Shown here: piece after piece, positions 32,875-45,073 of the stretch
Layout: each line of letters starts with the position of its first letter
Position numbering within the stretch: the first letter of the stretch is position 1
Origin: Scylla paramamosain
Lineage: Eukaryota > Arthropoda > Malacostraca > Decapoda > Portunidae
DNA length: 64,000 bases
Assembly (NCBI RefSeq): GCF_035594125.1
Contig: NC_087173.1
Location: forward strand, 15,852,255-15,916,254
Direction of reading: 5' to 3'
Notes under the pieces: generated by a model
Seen by the model: the letters and a program-made list of their open reading frames with translations, nothing else
Databases searched by the model: none
What the model was told of the DNA's origin: nothing
Made by a program: the position numbers and the translations under genes

Positions 32875-33289
32875 TTAACCAAAGAAGCTGCTAAAGGACC
32901 GAGGAAACAAAAAGTCTTACAAGGTAAAAGTGGTCAAGAGTACATGGCTCCCGGAATGATAGATCTCTTGGAATTAGAGGTCGGTACCCGATGTACCAAA
33001 GGAATTTTTCTTCCAAATGAGGCTAACAAGAATAGTTAGTACTTGTATTCAGGGATAGTATACTGTGAGCCAGATCAGCAGGGTAATAGGAGTAGATTTA
33101 TTATTCCCTATGCTAATCCAAGTACTGAATACGTAAAAGTAAAAACAGACTGTTGTTGGTCATTTAGATCCATGTGAAGCCATACCATACCAGGTACCAC
33201 ATTCCCATATATCAGCATGTGGTGTAGCAGCAGAATCAAGTGATAATATCTCAGTAGACACTAAACTAGAAGGTTTAGTGATCTTGGTA

Positions 33290-34216
33290 AACTCATTGTT
33301 CCCTTAGGGTAGTAAAGAAAATGAGGCTCTGAAATACTTGGTGTATAAATTCCCTACTGTATTTGCATTAAAAGGAGAACCTTTGACCACTATTCCCTAT
33401 TATTGTCACACTATTAAACAAAGAACCGAACAGCCCATATATAGTAAGCCTTACCTTATTCCCCTCAAATTTCATCAACAAATAGAAGAACAGTTGCAAG
33501 AACTGTATAAACATGGATCAGTAAGATCCAGCTGTTTTGCCTATGACTCCCCTCTTGTTCCAGTAACTAAAAAAGATGGAGGCATAAGCTTATGCCTGGA
33601 TTTTCGTAAACTAAATGAAGTTATAATAGATGATAAACATCTTTTGCCTAATATGCAACAGCTTGGTGAGAGTAATATATTTGCCTCCCTAAACTTGAGA
33701 ATGGGATATCACCAAGTACCTCTGGCTGAAGAAGCAAGAGAAAAAACTGCTTTTTGTACTCCCTATGGCATGTAGGAATATAAATGTGCCCCGTTTAGCT
33801 TGAAGGCTGTACCTGCTGCATTCCAGCGAATAGTAAATAATATCTTGCATGGCTTAATTGGTAAAATTGCACAGGTGTACTTGGATGATATTATTGTGTT
33901 AGGATCAACTTTTCAAAGTCATGTAGAAAACATTGAGCAAGTCTTAAAAAGATTGGCAGATGCTAAAATGTCTTTAAGGCTGTATAAATGTCATTTCTTT
34001 AAAGAAAAAGTTTCATATTTGGGTCATATAGTAAGTGAGCAAGGTATTAGACCACAGCCTGACAAGGTGGCTAGTATTCAAGAAATAGCAGTCCTTAAGA
34101 CTGTGAGGGATGTACAGGGTTTCCTAGGGTTATGCAATTACTACAGAAAGTTTGTCAGAAATTATGCTCAGGTTGCTGCACCTTTAAATAAATTACTTGT
34201 AGGTCATAAAAATTAA
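33290..34216 (+). pseudogene. reverse transcriptase of the errantivirus-like element
   Basis: Ty3/gypsy RT in two open pieces. The first has PVTKKDGGI, LDFRKLNEV and FASLNLRMGYHQVPL. A TAG (33773-33775) interrupts it. The second has the catalytic YLDDIIVLG, SYLGHIVSEQGI and FLGLCNYYRKF. A second stop follows at 34214. The enzyme copies the element's RNA into DNA. Confidence 0.85.
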
Positions 34217-34219
34217 AAG

Positions 34220-34815
34220 AATAGAAAAACAAGGAAACTTTAAGAAAGTTTTTTGAAATCTTAAAATCTGAACTGGCTGAAAGGATTGTTCTTACATTTC
34301 CCAATTTTAATAAACCCTTTATACTGACCACAGATGCCTCAGACTATTGTATAGGGGGAGTCTTACAACTGGAAGATACATTAGGAAAGTTAAGACCACT
34401 AACATATTTCAGTTGCACCTTAAATGCAGCAGAACGGAATTACTCACCAGTGGAGAGAGAAGCCTTAGCCGTGATTTATGGTTTGAAGGTTAACAGATCC
34501 TTAATTTTAGGATATAAAGTAGAACTTAGGTCAGATCATAGGCCTCTTACCTGGTTGTTAAAGGTAAAAACACCAAGTGGTAGAGTTGTCAGATGGCAAA
34601 CATTGTTGACTGAATATGACTTCACTGTGCAGTGTATACCAGGTAAAGAAAATGTTATAGCAGACTATTTGTTGCACATGAGGCACCAGGAGACAAATAT
34701 GTTAGAAAAGGAAATAGAAGGTCGTGTATTAGCAGATGCTAATGATGAGATGCTAATGATGTTAAATAAGATAGAAGTACTAATAGATGTAGTACCAGAG
34801 AATGTAAGAAGTTAG
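34220..34815 (+). pseudogene. RNase H of the errantivirus-like element
   Basis: Blocks LTTDASDYCIGGVL (first Asp), VEREALAVIYGL (Glu) and LRSDHRPLTWLL (Asp) are followed by the hinge region GKENVIADYLLHM. Three of the usual catalytic acidic residues are present. The frame ends at TAG 34813-34815. Confidence 0.8.
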
Positions 34816-34959
34816 AGAAGTTCCACATGTGGAGTATTGATGAGCTTATAAAGAAACAAAGTGAGGTCCCAGTTATACAGGGAATAAAGAAAATAATAGT
34901 AGAAGATAAGGGGCAAAATGGCAAGCAAATAAAAAAAATAAAGGAGTACCCCATAAAAG

Positions 34960-36480
34960 ACATGCATGTATAAGAGAATATTCTGTATGTGCAACAAAGA
35001 GACAACTATGATAAGGAACAAAAGTGTGTTTTAATTCCTAAAAGTTATGTCCCTACTGCGCTTGCTCTGGCGCATCTCATGGGTCCAGCCGGCCACGGAA
35101 GTGTTAGTGCAACGTTATCTATATGTAAAAAACTTGCATTCTGTCATTAAATATTGTTCCATTTGCCCTGTGTGTGCACAATATAGAGTGAAAGTTAAAA
35201 TGCCAGCCCTGATACAGAGCTATCTGGCAGTAGGAAGTCCTTTTGAAAGAGTATATGTTGATTTAGTTGGTCCACTAAGTGTAAGTGATGAAGGCTATAA
35301 ATACATAATGACATTGATAGATGTCATGACAAGATACCTGGTGACTGCTCCATTGAGTACAAAGGAAGCAAATGAATTAGCTAGTGCTTTCTACGTGAAA
35401 GTAATTTACGTTCACGGCACGCCTGAGATTGTAGTAAGTGATAATGGTAGAGAATTTATCAACGAGGTATTCAAGAGTATAATGACCCTAATGAACATAA
35501 AACACTTGAGAACCACCTCTTACCATCCAGCTGCAAATGGAATAATGGAACGCCCAAATGGTACCTTAGTTAACATTCTTAGAACATTATGTGAAGAGAA
35601 TCAGAACAGTTGGAATAAGTGGTTGCCCATGGCTACTCATGCCTATACCACTACCTATCATAGAACTGTGAGAGATTCCCCCTTCTTTTTATTATATTTA
35701 AGGGATGCTTGTGGTCCTTTTTGAGACTCTAGAACAGTGGTTCTCATACTATGGGTTGCGACCCAAAGTTGGGTCGCAAGATCAATTTTGATGGGTTGCA
35801 GGGACACAGGAACATTATCATGCTTTCAGTGTTTCAGTGTATTTCAGTTACTTAATTGAATTATTCTTCTTTAACCACAAATTACTTTTGTTATGTATGT
35901 TCATCTTCCCCCCACCTCCCTCCTCCTGGGCTCCACGTAATGGTGTCTCTGACTGCTGTACACAAGCTGTACACATTATTTATTTTTTTCCAAAATAAAG
36001 TGTATATATCATTGTACATTTTCTTTCTCTTTACTTTATTCTGGGTAGTGAAGGAATGAAATGTTCCAAATAGGGTCTCTCATGAAAAAGTTTGAGAACC
36101 ACTGCTCTAGAACAATCTCAAACACCTCTATATTCCTTGGATGATTACAAAAAGGAAACCCTATTGACAGCACAAAAAATATATCATATATGCCAAGAAT
36201 ATTTAGAAGGTAGACTTGAAAATAAAAAAAAATGTAAAAGGTAAAAAATTCTAGAAGTAAATGTCGGGGATAGAGTCTTCCTATGAAATGTTGCTAAACC
36301 AGGAGAACCCAAAAAATTGCAAACACCATTTGAAGGTCCATATATGACTTTGGTTTGAAAAAGTTAGTGATGTAGTCCTCAAAGTCAAAAGAATTCATGG
36401 AGGACCTATCAAAAGTATTCACACAAATAATGACAAAATCATACCTGAAGATAATTTAGATGTCTCAGAAGTGCCAGATA
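34960..36480 (+). pseudogene. integrase of the errantivirus-like element (split by a MITE)
   Basis: A zinc-binding part with CPVCAQYR precedes the core. First Asp in YVDLVGPLS, second Asp in VVSDNGREF, Glu in the block NGIMERPNGTL: the D,D,E triad is all visible in the open frame 35047-35724. The frame ends in the MITE insertion. Beyond it (36113-36480) a degraded C-terminal domain continues, with VAKPGEPKKLQTPFEGPY. The enzyme inserts the DNA copy. Confidence 0.8.
35735..36104. mobile_element. hAT-type MITE (370 bp) in the integrase
   Basis: Termini are CAGTGGTTCTCA and its inverse TGAGAACCACTG. A perfect 8-bp target duplication CTCTAGAA lies at 35727-35734 and 36105-36112. GGGTTGCGACCCA-type sequence follows the left end, as in many animal hAT MITEs. 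There is no coding capacity. Confidence 0.92.
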
Positions 36481-36839
36481 TAAAGAGTGCATTTCCTTTT
36501 CATAAACATCCAGAGGCAAATCAAGATGTGTCTTATATTAACTGGCTCCCTTCTGATTACATGTGAGTTTCCCCATCGCAGAATAAAGAGCATTCAAATG
36601 ATGATAATGAGGAAAATGAAGATAAAGACAATAATCATAATGACGATAATGCAAACCAAGATTCTCAACAAGTAGGTGATAAAAAGTGGCACCATATCAG
36701 ACGTAGAGTCGTCTCTGCCTCCCTGACGCTTGCTCAGATCTAATACTACACCCCCTGAAACACCTTTTGTCATGGAATATAGAAAATAATATTATAAGGT
36801 GAAAAGATTTATATAAAGTATTAACTTTAAAGCCAACAT

Positions 36840-38470
36840 AACTTGTTTCCAGACTTTTCACTCCAGATTAATGGAGACAATTCACCCAGAAAGAGGGCAA
36901 CCCCTGAGGGCTAAACTAGTCTTCACCCCAGCTTTTAAGATGATCACAGGACAATCATATATTGTCCCTATTGCTGTAGATACACAAACAATCATTCCTC
37001 CTTTGGTAAACAGTATAAACCTTACAGCAGATGTATCCTGGAGCATGGAGCATATGAATAGATCATATCGCACAGTTGACTTGTTGGGTCGTACATTAGA
37101 TAACTTCCAAGTAGAGTTTGATAAACTTGTCAAGGATATAGTTGAATTTTTAAGATCTATCAGTGGTCGTTCACCTCATGAACATATGAAGAGAGGTGTT
37201 ATAAACTTTGTGGGCACATTAGCTAATTTACTTTTTGGAGTAGCATCTCAAACTGAAGTTGGTAACATTCACAGCCAATTATATGATTTAGTAATCTTTC
37301 ATATGAAGAGTGCCAATAACTAAATGTTCTTTCAGAGATACTTAACATTACTATTCATGATCTGAGACATGTTCATTCACCAATAAATCACTAAGTTGCT
37401 GTAAACAGTACTGCTAAAATTATACGTCATTTTTCTATTAAACCATGAATTATTGAAGAGGATATTCACTTATTTGAAATCTTGATTCATTTGGGGTGGT
37501 CTGACTTAAACCATGACCTAATTATCCTGAAGTTAGGTTTTCAGGAAATTTTGGAACCATGCTTCATCCCTTATAATCCCTGATAATGTATTTCTTCCAA
37601 TTTTTAAGCATGCCTCACTCAAACTTCTAGGTTTGTTGTTCCCTGCAGAGCCAGCATTTTTCTCTGTTTATAGGGACATTTCCACAGTATATCCTTAGTA
37701 GGATCTCTTTGTTATTACTTATTGATTCCAACCCATGGGGACATGACAGATGTGTTTGATGTATTTCACATTAAGGGCCTGCCTTATCCTTTAAAGAATT
37801 CTTCTTATTTTGTTGAAACTGTTCCTGCTGCAAAATAATTAGCTGTGGCTGAGAATAGAAATGCCTGTATGTTGATTCCAGACTTTGATAAATGCAGGCA
37901 GCATGACTCTTTATTTCTTTGTTCCCTGGCTGGACCTATATATGCCACTAACATTCCTGAATGTGGAATTGCTCTCTTCCTTGGTCAACCAGAAGTTGTA
38001 TCATGTCCTACAAGGGTGGTGAAGTCCTTCCACCCTTACTTCTACATGCTGAGGCCTTCTCCCTCTTGGCCTTGGACACAATGGTGGACCAGACTCCTCT
38101 CAGCGTCCACCCATCCCCACTCTCTCTCTGGCCTTGCTTGAGGGCTGGGAACAGGAGGTCCTTGACATCCTCCCTGACCTACTTTCCCCAGCCGCGAGTG
38201 ATGCCTTGTCCATGGACCTTGACATCCTGGCTGCCCAGCTACCCCCTGTCAGCCACCCATCCCCTCCGCCACTGCACCCCCAGTATCTGTCATGGTGGTC
38301 CTTGCTACTTTATGGGCCTGCTCTCACGGTGGGTCTGATCCTTCTTGGTTTCTGTTTCTACTGCAAATACAGATCCTGGTGCGGGAGACCTGCAGTCGCT
38401 GATGGGCCTGTTTCCATCCCGACGCCAAAAGAAGGGATGTCTACCTTGGCGTGCCCATCATGTCATGTAA
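36840..38470 (+). pseudogene. env-like (fusion glycoprotein-type) region, degraded
   Basis: Broken frames (36871-37323, 37845-38141, 38134-38574) follow the integrase in the env position. The first includes a helical segment, then a basic stretch followed by a Gly/Phe-rich hydrophobic segment, like the region behind the cleavage site in baculovirus-F/errantivirus-type envelope proteins. The middle part is Cys-rich. The last contains one strong membrane helix near 38290-38365 followed by a short basic-Cys cytoplasmic tail. In the family this protein lets particles enter cells. This copy is interrupted by several stops and shifts between 37320 and 37850 and cannot be functional. The call is from position and architecture. 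Confidence 0.6.
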
Positions 38471-38510
38471 TGCAAGGACGCATTATCCTGGGGAAGGGGG
38501 TGTGTCGTAG

Positions 38511-38819
38511 CCAAGGGTGTGTTGTAGCCAAGGCACCCAGGCCTACAGCATTGCCCCTGAGGCCACTGATGTGACCCCTCGTGAGGCTGTGTCACCCCAG
38601 GTCACGAACAGGACAATGCCTACCCTGATGCCGAGGCACCCGAGTGCTGAGTAAAGGTGACTAAGGCCATCTAGTTAATGGACCTGGCTTATTTGTGGTC
38701 AATCTTGTGATCAAGTTACTTTACAGCCTACGCAAGTCATTGACCTCACAAAACAGTGATCCACTATTAGCCTCAGTAATGCTTGAGCTAGAAGGATATA
38801 GAAAAACTACACATGTTTA
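38511..38819. other. possible remnant 3' LTR / unassigned
   Basis: It follows the candidate polypurine tract and starts TGTGTCGTAGCC, with a second near-copy about 17 bases on. No partner LTR is present in the window, so the boundary is unproved. Confidence 0.3.
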
Positions 38820-40190
38820 TGTGTAAACCATAGACTCCCACTCCCAATTTTTTGCATTGACTGCCCATGCTTCAGCCACTTTCAAAGACAATTATAGTTG
38901 CTCTATCATTATTTTTGTCACCATTTCATCAATGGCTGCATGATTGCGCTCACATAGGCCATTATTGAAGGGAGAATATGCTGATGTATGCATTATGTCA
39001 GTGTTCATGTTCTCACACATTTCTAAGAATGTAGTGTTGGCAGACACCCCACCATTGCCACACAAAAACTTCACAGGGGCTCCCAAACCAGTTCCCAACC
39101 ATGTCTCCATAATTTTCTACAATATCTCCTTGCATTCTTTAGTTTTTGCCACACATGACTGAGAACCTTGTCTCCATGTCCACCATATGTAGAAAATATA
39201 TTTCTCCTTTCTTGTACTCTTTCAGATTTACTGCAACAGTTTTGTTGAACTACTTTACCATGTTCACACTTACAGTTGGCCTTGATGGTGTTTTCTTATA
39301 TTTTACACATATTTCACAACTTCTTGACACTTCTTCAGGATACACAAAGAACATTTCAGCACCTGCATCCTTCAACAACTGAGTCAGTCTCTTACATGTA
39401 GGGTGATCAAACTGCTGGTGCAGTTTTTCAATCTTTTGCTTTTCTTTTTCGTCATTACCCAAGGTTAGCAGTACTTCTCTTTTTCTCCATGTTTCTTTCT
39501 TATTCCTTAGTAGCAGACAGTAGTGTTCTGAGAAAGTACATCATTCCAATTTCACCTTTTTTTTTTTCTATGTATCTCTTCAATATCATTTTTTAAGTAA
39601 CTTCATCTCTGCCCTCTTTATTGATTTTTTGCTGAAGAGTAGGGGAACAAAGTAATTAAAAACATCAGCTGTTAGATATGCTCTCCCTCCTATAATGTTC
39701 ACTGGAAATTTCACGAACTCAGTAATTTGAACATGTTACCATCACCAAATCTAAATGTTTTTTCACTTTCTTCCTCTTCTGTTCTTATTTTCTTCTCTTC
39801 TGATAAAGTCTGTATGTATGATTTTAACCATTCAACATCACACACAGTAGAACTGCAGGCTGTGTCCAGGATAGCATAGCTGATAGACTCTATCATTAAG
39901 ACTGACATCATTCCAGGACTCTCAACAACAGTATATGACTCAGCTTCTTTATGTACCTCCTCACTTGCATTGTTCACTTAAATATTTCTTGGACATGCTG
40001 GAGATATATGATACTCTGATCCACATACATAACACTTTCTAACATTTCCATAATAGTCAACAGGGTTTTCCTGTCTATTTTCTATCACTTTTGTTTGCTA
40101 AATTCCCTCTTCCTCTACTTCTTCTAAATCTTGCTCATCCTCTTCCCCAAGTGACAACATTCACTTCCTCTGTATTGAAATTGAACACTG
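38820..40190 (-). pseudogene. copia-like Pol/Gag C-terminal part (zinc knuckle, protease, integrase)
   Basis: Reading on the minus strand from high to low coordinates: a gag knuckle CYVCGSEYHISPAC (about 40025-40066), a TAA near 39980, then a protease-like frame (39711-39977) with AILDTACSSTVCD. Next is a pre-integrase zinc-binding block (39250-39462; HxxxxC-type with CEICVKYKK). The integrase core (38892-39110) has NGLCERNHA holding the Glu; the usual DNGG has become GNGG, so a catalytic Asp appears lost. It stops before the RT. The gag start and primer site lie far upstream at 50.7-51.2 kb because other elements split this copy. Confidence 0.7.
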
Positions 40191-40699
40191 TGTTATGTGT
40201 GCCCCTTCCAGCCTTCAGGCACATTCAGGTACACTGGGCAGTCAGCACACACAATAGGGATCCACAACTACTATCGTAGGGTTTGTTTGGCTAGTGTGGG
40301 TGAGGCACACACACACATGGCACGGCACCTGTCTGGACTCAACAGACTACTGAGAGGAGGGAAGGGCAACAAAACACTGTCTCACTGGCACTCCTGTCTT
40401 TATTGCCCACATAGAGCAGTACCACACCACACAAGGCTCACTAACATGCTACAGTACAAGTAAGGCTCACACCACCAGACCTCACTCAGCAAACCATCTA
40501 CAGTAAAATCCCTCTCATCCGGCATTCGAGTATCCGGCAGCTTCAAGTATCCAGCACATTTTTCCCCGAGCCTTAAAATCAATAAAAATCAATGAGTACT
40601 CATAAAATCGATTAAATTATGATTAATTATGAGGACGGCACAATCCCCGAGTTCCAAAAACAGTTTAATGTTAAGGATGTGATATTCATGGCCTCACTT

Positions 40700-43600
40700 T
40701 TTTTTTTTTTTTATGTAGGAAGGACACTGGCCAAGGGCAACAAAAATCTAATAAAAAAAAAATGCCCACTGAAATGCCAGTCCCATAAAAGGGTCAAAGC
40801 AGTGGTCAAAAACTGATGGATAAGTGTCTTGAAACCTCCCTCTTGAAGGAATTCAAGTCATAGGAAGGTGGAAATACAGAAGCAGGCAGGGAGTTCCAGA
40901 GTTTACCAGAGAAAGGGATGAATGATTGAGAATACTGATTAACTCTTGCGTTAAAGAGGTGGACAGAATAGGGGTGAGAGAAAGAAGAAAGTCTTGTGCA
41001 GCGAGGCCGTGGAAGGAGAGGAGGCATGCAGTTAGCAAGATCAGAAGAGCAGTTAGCATGAAAATAGCGGTAGAAGACAGCTAGATATGCAACATTGCGG
41101 CGGTGAAAGAGAGGCTGAAGACAGTCAGTTTTTTTTTTTTTTTTTTTTTTTTATGTAGGAAGGACAATGGCCAAGGGCAACAAAAATCTAATAAAAAAAA
41201 TGCCCACTGAAATGCCAGTCCCATAAAAGGGTCAAAGCAGTGGTCAAAAATTGTTGGATAAGTGTCTTGAAACCTCCCTCTTGAAGGAATTCAAGTCATA
41301 GGAAGGTGGAAATACAGAAGCAGGCAGGGAGTTCCAGAGTTTACCAGAGAAAGGGACGAATGATTGAGAATACTGGTTAACTCTTGCGTTAAAGAGGTGG
41401 ACAGAATAGGGGTGAGAGAAAGAAGAAAGTCTTGTGCAGCAAGGCCGCGGAAGGAGGGGAGGCATGCAGTTAACAAAATCAGAAGAGCAGTTAGCATGAA
41501 AATAGCGGTAGAAGACAGCTAGATATGCAACATTACGGCAGTGAGAGAGAGGCTGAAGACAGTCAGTTAGAGGAGAGGAGTTGATGAGACAAAAAGCTTT
41601 TGATTCCACCCTGTCTAGAAGAGCAGTATGAGTGGAACCCCCCCAGACATGTGAAGCATACTCCATACATGGACGGATAAGGCCCTTGTACAGAGTTAGC
41701 AGCTTGGGGGTGACAAAAACTGGCGGAGATGTCTCAGAACACCTAACTTCATAGAAGCTGTTTTAGCTAGAGATGAGATGTGAAGTTTCCAGTTCAGATT
41801 ATAAGTAAAGGACAGACCGAGGATGTTCAGTGTAGAAGAGGGGGACAGTTGAGTGTCATTGAAGAAGAGGGGATAGTTGTCTGGAAGGTTGTGTCGAGTT
41901 GATAGATGGAGGGATTGAGTTTTTGAGGCATTGAACAATACCAAGTTTGCTCTCCCCCAATCAGAAATTTTAGAAAGATCAGAAGTCAGGCGTTCTGTGG
42001 CTTCCCTGCGTGATATGTTTACCTCCTGAAGGGTTGGACATCTATGAAAAGACGTGGAAAAGTGCAGGGTGGTATCATCAGCGTAGGAGTGGATAGGACA
42101 AGAAGTTTGGTTTAGAAGATCATTAATGAATAATAAGAAGAGAGTGGGTGACAGGACAGAACCCTGAGGAACACCACTGTTAATAGATTTAGGAGAAGAA
42201 CAGTGACCGTCTACCACAGCAGCAATAGAACGGTCAGAAAGGAAACTTGAGATGAAGTTACAGAGAGAAGGATAGAAACCATAGGAGGGCAGTTTGGAAA
42301 TCAAAGCTTTGTGCCAGACTCTATCAAAAGCTTTTGATATGTCCAAGGCAACAGCAAAAGTTTCACCAAAATCTCTAAAAGAGGAAGACCAAGACTCAGT
42401 AAGGAAAGCCAGAAGATCACCAGTAGAGCGGCCTTGATGGAACCCATACTGGCAATCAGATAGAAGGTTGTGAAGTGATAGATTTTTAAGAATCTTCCTG
42501 TTGAGGATAGATTCAAAAACTTTAGATAGGCAGGAAATTAAAGCAATTGGACGGTAGTTTGAGGGATTAGAACGGTCACCCTTTTTAGGAACAGGTTGAA
42601 TGTAGGCAAACTTCCAGCAAGAAGGAAAGGTAGATGTTGACAGACAGAGCTGAAAGAGTTTGACTAGGCAAGGTGCAAGCACGGAGGCACAGTTTCGGAG
42701 AACAATAGGAGGGACCCCATCAGGTCCATAAGCCTTCCGAGGATTTAGGCCAGCGAGGGCATGGAAAACATCATTGCGAAGAATTTTAATAGGTGGCATG
42801 AAGTAGTCAGAGGGTGGAGGAGAGAGAGGAGCAAGCCCAGAATCATCCAAGGTAGAGTTTTTAGCAAAGGTTTGAGCAAAGAGTTCAGCTTTAGAAATAG
42901 ATGTGATAGCAGTGGTGCCATCTGGTTGAAATAGAGGAGGGAAAGAAGAAGAAGCAAAGTTATTGGAGATATTTTTGGCTAGATGCCAGAAATCACGAGG
43001 GGAGTTAGATCTTGAAAGGTTTTGACATTTTCTGTTAATGAAGGAGTTTTTGGCTAGTTGGAGAACAGACTTGGCATGGTTCCGGGCAGAAATATAAAGT
43101 GCATGAGATTCTGGTGATGGAAGGCTTAAGTACCTTTTGTGGGCCACCTCTCTATCATGTATAGCACGAGAGCAAGCTGTGTTAAACCAAGGTTTAGAAG
43201 GTTTAGGACGAGAAAAAGAGTGAGGAATGTACGCCTCCATGCCAGACACTATCACCTCTGTTATGCGCTCAACACACAAAGACGGGTCTCTGACATGGAA
43301 GCAGTAGTCATTCCAAGGAAAATTAGCAAAATAATTCTTCAAGTTCCCCCAACTAGCAGAGGCAAAACGCCAGAGGCACCTTCACTTAGGGGGATCCTGA
43401 GGAGGGATTGGAGTGATAGGACAAGATAAAGATATAAGATTGTTATCGGAGGAGCCCAACGGAGAAGAAAGGGTGACAGCATAAGCAGAAGGATTAGAGG
43501 TCAGGAAAAGGTCAAGAATGTTGGGCGTATCTCCAAGACGGTCAGGAATACGAGTAGGGTGTTGTACCAATTCCTCTAGGTCATGGAGGATTGCAAAGTT

Positions 43601-44116
43601 GAAGGCTAGTTCACCAGGATGGTCAGTGAAGGGAGAGGAAAGCCAAAGCTGGTGGTGAACATTGAAGTCTCCAAGAATGGAGATCTCTGCGAAAGGGAAG
43701 AGGGTCAGAATGTGCTCCACTTTGGAAGTTAAGTAGTCAAAGAATTTCTTATAGTCAGAGGAGTTAGGTGAGAGGTATACAGCACAGATAAATTTAGTAT
43801 GAGAGTGACTCTGTAGTCGTAGCCAGATGGTGGAAAACTCGGAAGATTCAAGAACGTGGGCACGAGAGCAGGTTAAGTCATTGCGCACATAAACGCAGCA
43901 TCCAGCTTTGGATAAAAAATGAGGATAGAGAAAGTAGGAGAAAACAGAAAAGGGGCTACTGTCAGTTGCCTCAGACACCTGAGTTTCAGTGAGGAAAAGA
44001 AGATGAGGTTTAGAAGAGGAGAGGTGGTGTTCTACAGATTGAAAATTAGATCTTAGACCACGAATGTTGCAGAAGTTAATGAAGAAAAAGTTGAGGGGGT
44101 GTCAAGACACTTAGGG
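40700..44116 (-). mobile_element. LINE family A copies 3a and 3b in the Tigger element
   Basis: A full-length minus-strand LINE A (41130-44116, poly-T tail 41129-41152) is preceded at its tail by a 5'-truncated second copy (40700-41129). The block is flanked by TCACTT (40694-40699 and 44117-44122), a likely target duplication. The simplest reading is that 3b inserted into Tigger and 3a later inserted into 3b's A-tail. Copy 3b is the best-preserved family A element here. Confidence 0.85.
41690..43978 (-). pseudogene. LINE family A ORF2 (copy 3b): endonuclease + reverse transcriptase
   Basis: Two long frames, 43382-43978 (endonuclease: [24 protein letters not shown]) and 41696-43342 (RT). The endonuclease's usual SDHN is SDNN, so a catalytic His is changed. 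The RT shows LNPRKAYGPDGVPP, NPSNYRPIALIS, YGFHQGRSTGDLLAF, ALDISKAFDRVWHK, VPQGSVLSPTLFLLFIND and the catalytic SYADDTTLHF. A TGA/TAA and frameshift near 43345-43390 separate the two, and the C-terminus (EYASHVWGGS, FSGKLWNSLP, SFKREVSRHLS) is in a third frame (41244-41666). No separate ORF1 is recognisable in family A. Confidence 0.85.
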
Positions 44117-45073
44117 TCACTTGCTTGGCTAGACGTTAAAAGGCAAACATTGATGCGATGTTGGCGCAAATTGTACCCTTTGATGATGTGTGATTATGAG
44201 GATGATGAGGAGTTTGAAGGGTTTGTAGGTGGCATGAAAAATTCGGTGGTGAGCGAGCTGAGGGAAATGGGGGGAAATGTGCAACTTAAAGTGACAGATG
44301 AAGCGTTACAGGAATGGGTGGACGTGGACGAAAATCAGGCTGTAACATTCACTCTCACAGACGAGGAACTTATCAACGCTGTAGTAGAAGATCATTTAGA
44401 GAAAATTAGGGATGATAGTGATGATGATGATGATGATAATGAGCCTAAAGTAACTTGGGAACAGGCTGCGAAACACATAGCTGGCTTTGTCAGGTTTGCT
44501 GAGCAGTGCACATACATGTCAACCCGAGATGTTATGACCCTTCACTGCATTGAGAATGAGTTTTTGCTGCAAAGAAGAAGGAGCTGCAAACAAGGAGACA
44601 TTAGAAACTATTTTAAAGTAGCTTGTAAGGGAAAAGAAGTGGGGCAAACAAGTACAGAATCTGATGATGTTGATGACCCGGAGGGTGTTGAATGAGAGGT
44701 GTGGGGAGCGAAAAAATGTCACAAACACTCGTACATTTTCATATCTTTATTGTATGCTATACATGTTGGCTAATATTGAATAAAGCAAATAAGTGTATAC
44801 GTACTTTATTTTTGTAACCCATCAACTTATTTATAAAAGGAAAGTATTAAAGAGAATGTTAGTACAGTAGTATTGTGTGTTGGTGAGTGTGAGGTGGTAG
44901 CGCGGGTGGCAACGCGCGGCACGGCGATCAGCTGATCTTTGTTATGGTAAGATGCGTGAGTGTAGGGTGGTGATTGTGGACATAATTTCACTTCTATTCA
45001 AGTATCCGGCATGCTTCAAGTATCCGGCATGCCGGCGGTCCCGTTGATGCCGGATAAGAGGGATTTTACTGTA

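Larger units (their letters stand above)
32150..38510 (+). mobile_element. env-bearing gypsy-type LTR element (errantivirus-like), degraded
   Basis: Domain order along the + strand is: gag zinc knuckle (32256-32297), protease (32455-32874), RT (33290-34216), RNase H (34220-34700), integrase (34960-36480), then an env-like region (36840-38470). That order defines env-carrying Ty3/gypsy elements. Stops and frameshifts occur in every gene. A 370-bp hAT MITE sits in the integrase. A possible polypurine tract (GGGGAAGGGGG, 38488-38499) is followed by TGTG, which may start a 3' LTR, but no matching 5' LTR was found. The 5' part of gag is missing. Confidence 0.8.
40619..44695 (+). pseudogene. Tigger transposase, C-terminal part (interrupted by LINE A copy 3)
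   Basis: The frame begins near 40619 (EDGTIPEFQKQFNVKDVIF) and is interrupted after MASL. It resumes at 44117 with LAWLDVKRQTLMRCWRKLYP in the same frame and runs to TGA at 44693-44695. The 'FxxKDxI ... AWxxVKxxTLxxCWRKL' run is the conserved segment after the DDE domain of Tigger/Jerky proteins. An acidic stretch (DDSDDDDDDNE) and an EAxxxxxxFxxFxEQ-like helical segment follow. No DNA-binding or catalytic residues remain. Removing the LINE and one 6-bp duplicate restores an uninterrupted frame, so the LINE is younger than the last selection on this frame. Confidence 0.8.
40501..45071 (+). mobile_element. pogo/Tigger-type DNA transposon with internal deletion, split by LINE A
   Basis: It starts CAGTAAAATCCCTCTCATCC and ends with the inverse GGATAAGAGGGATTTTACTG, flanked by the TA target duplication (40499-40500 and 45072-45073). 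The motif TATCCGGCA is repeated near both ends. It encodes only the C-terminal part of a transposase, so the catalytic centre was already deleted before the LINE inserted. Confidence 0.88.

Noticed and set aside
36487..36675. 62-codon frame after the integrase
   Set aside because: Met/Ile/Lys-rich, low complexity, and overlaps the degraded integrase C-terminus in another frame.
40700..41570. Local tandem duplication of the LINE A 3' end
   Set aside because: A 5'-truncated copy inserted in the A-tail of the longer copy explains the arrangement (tail, 3' end, tail, full element) without a special duplication.
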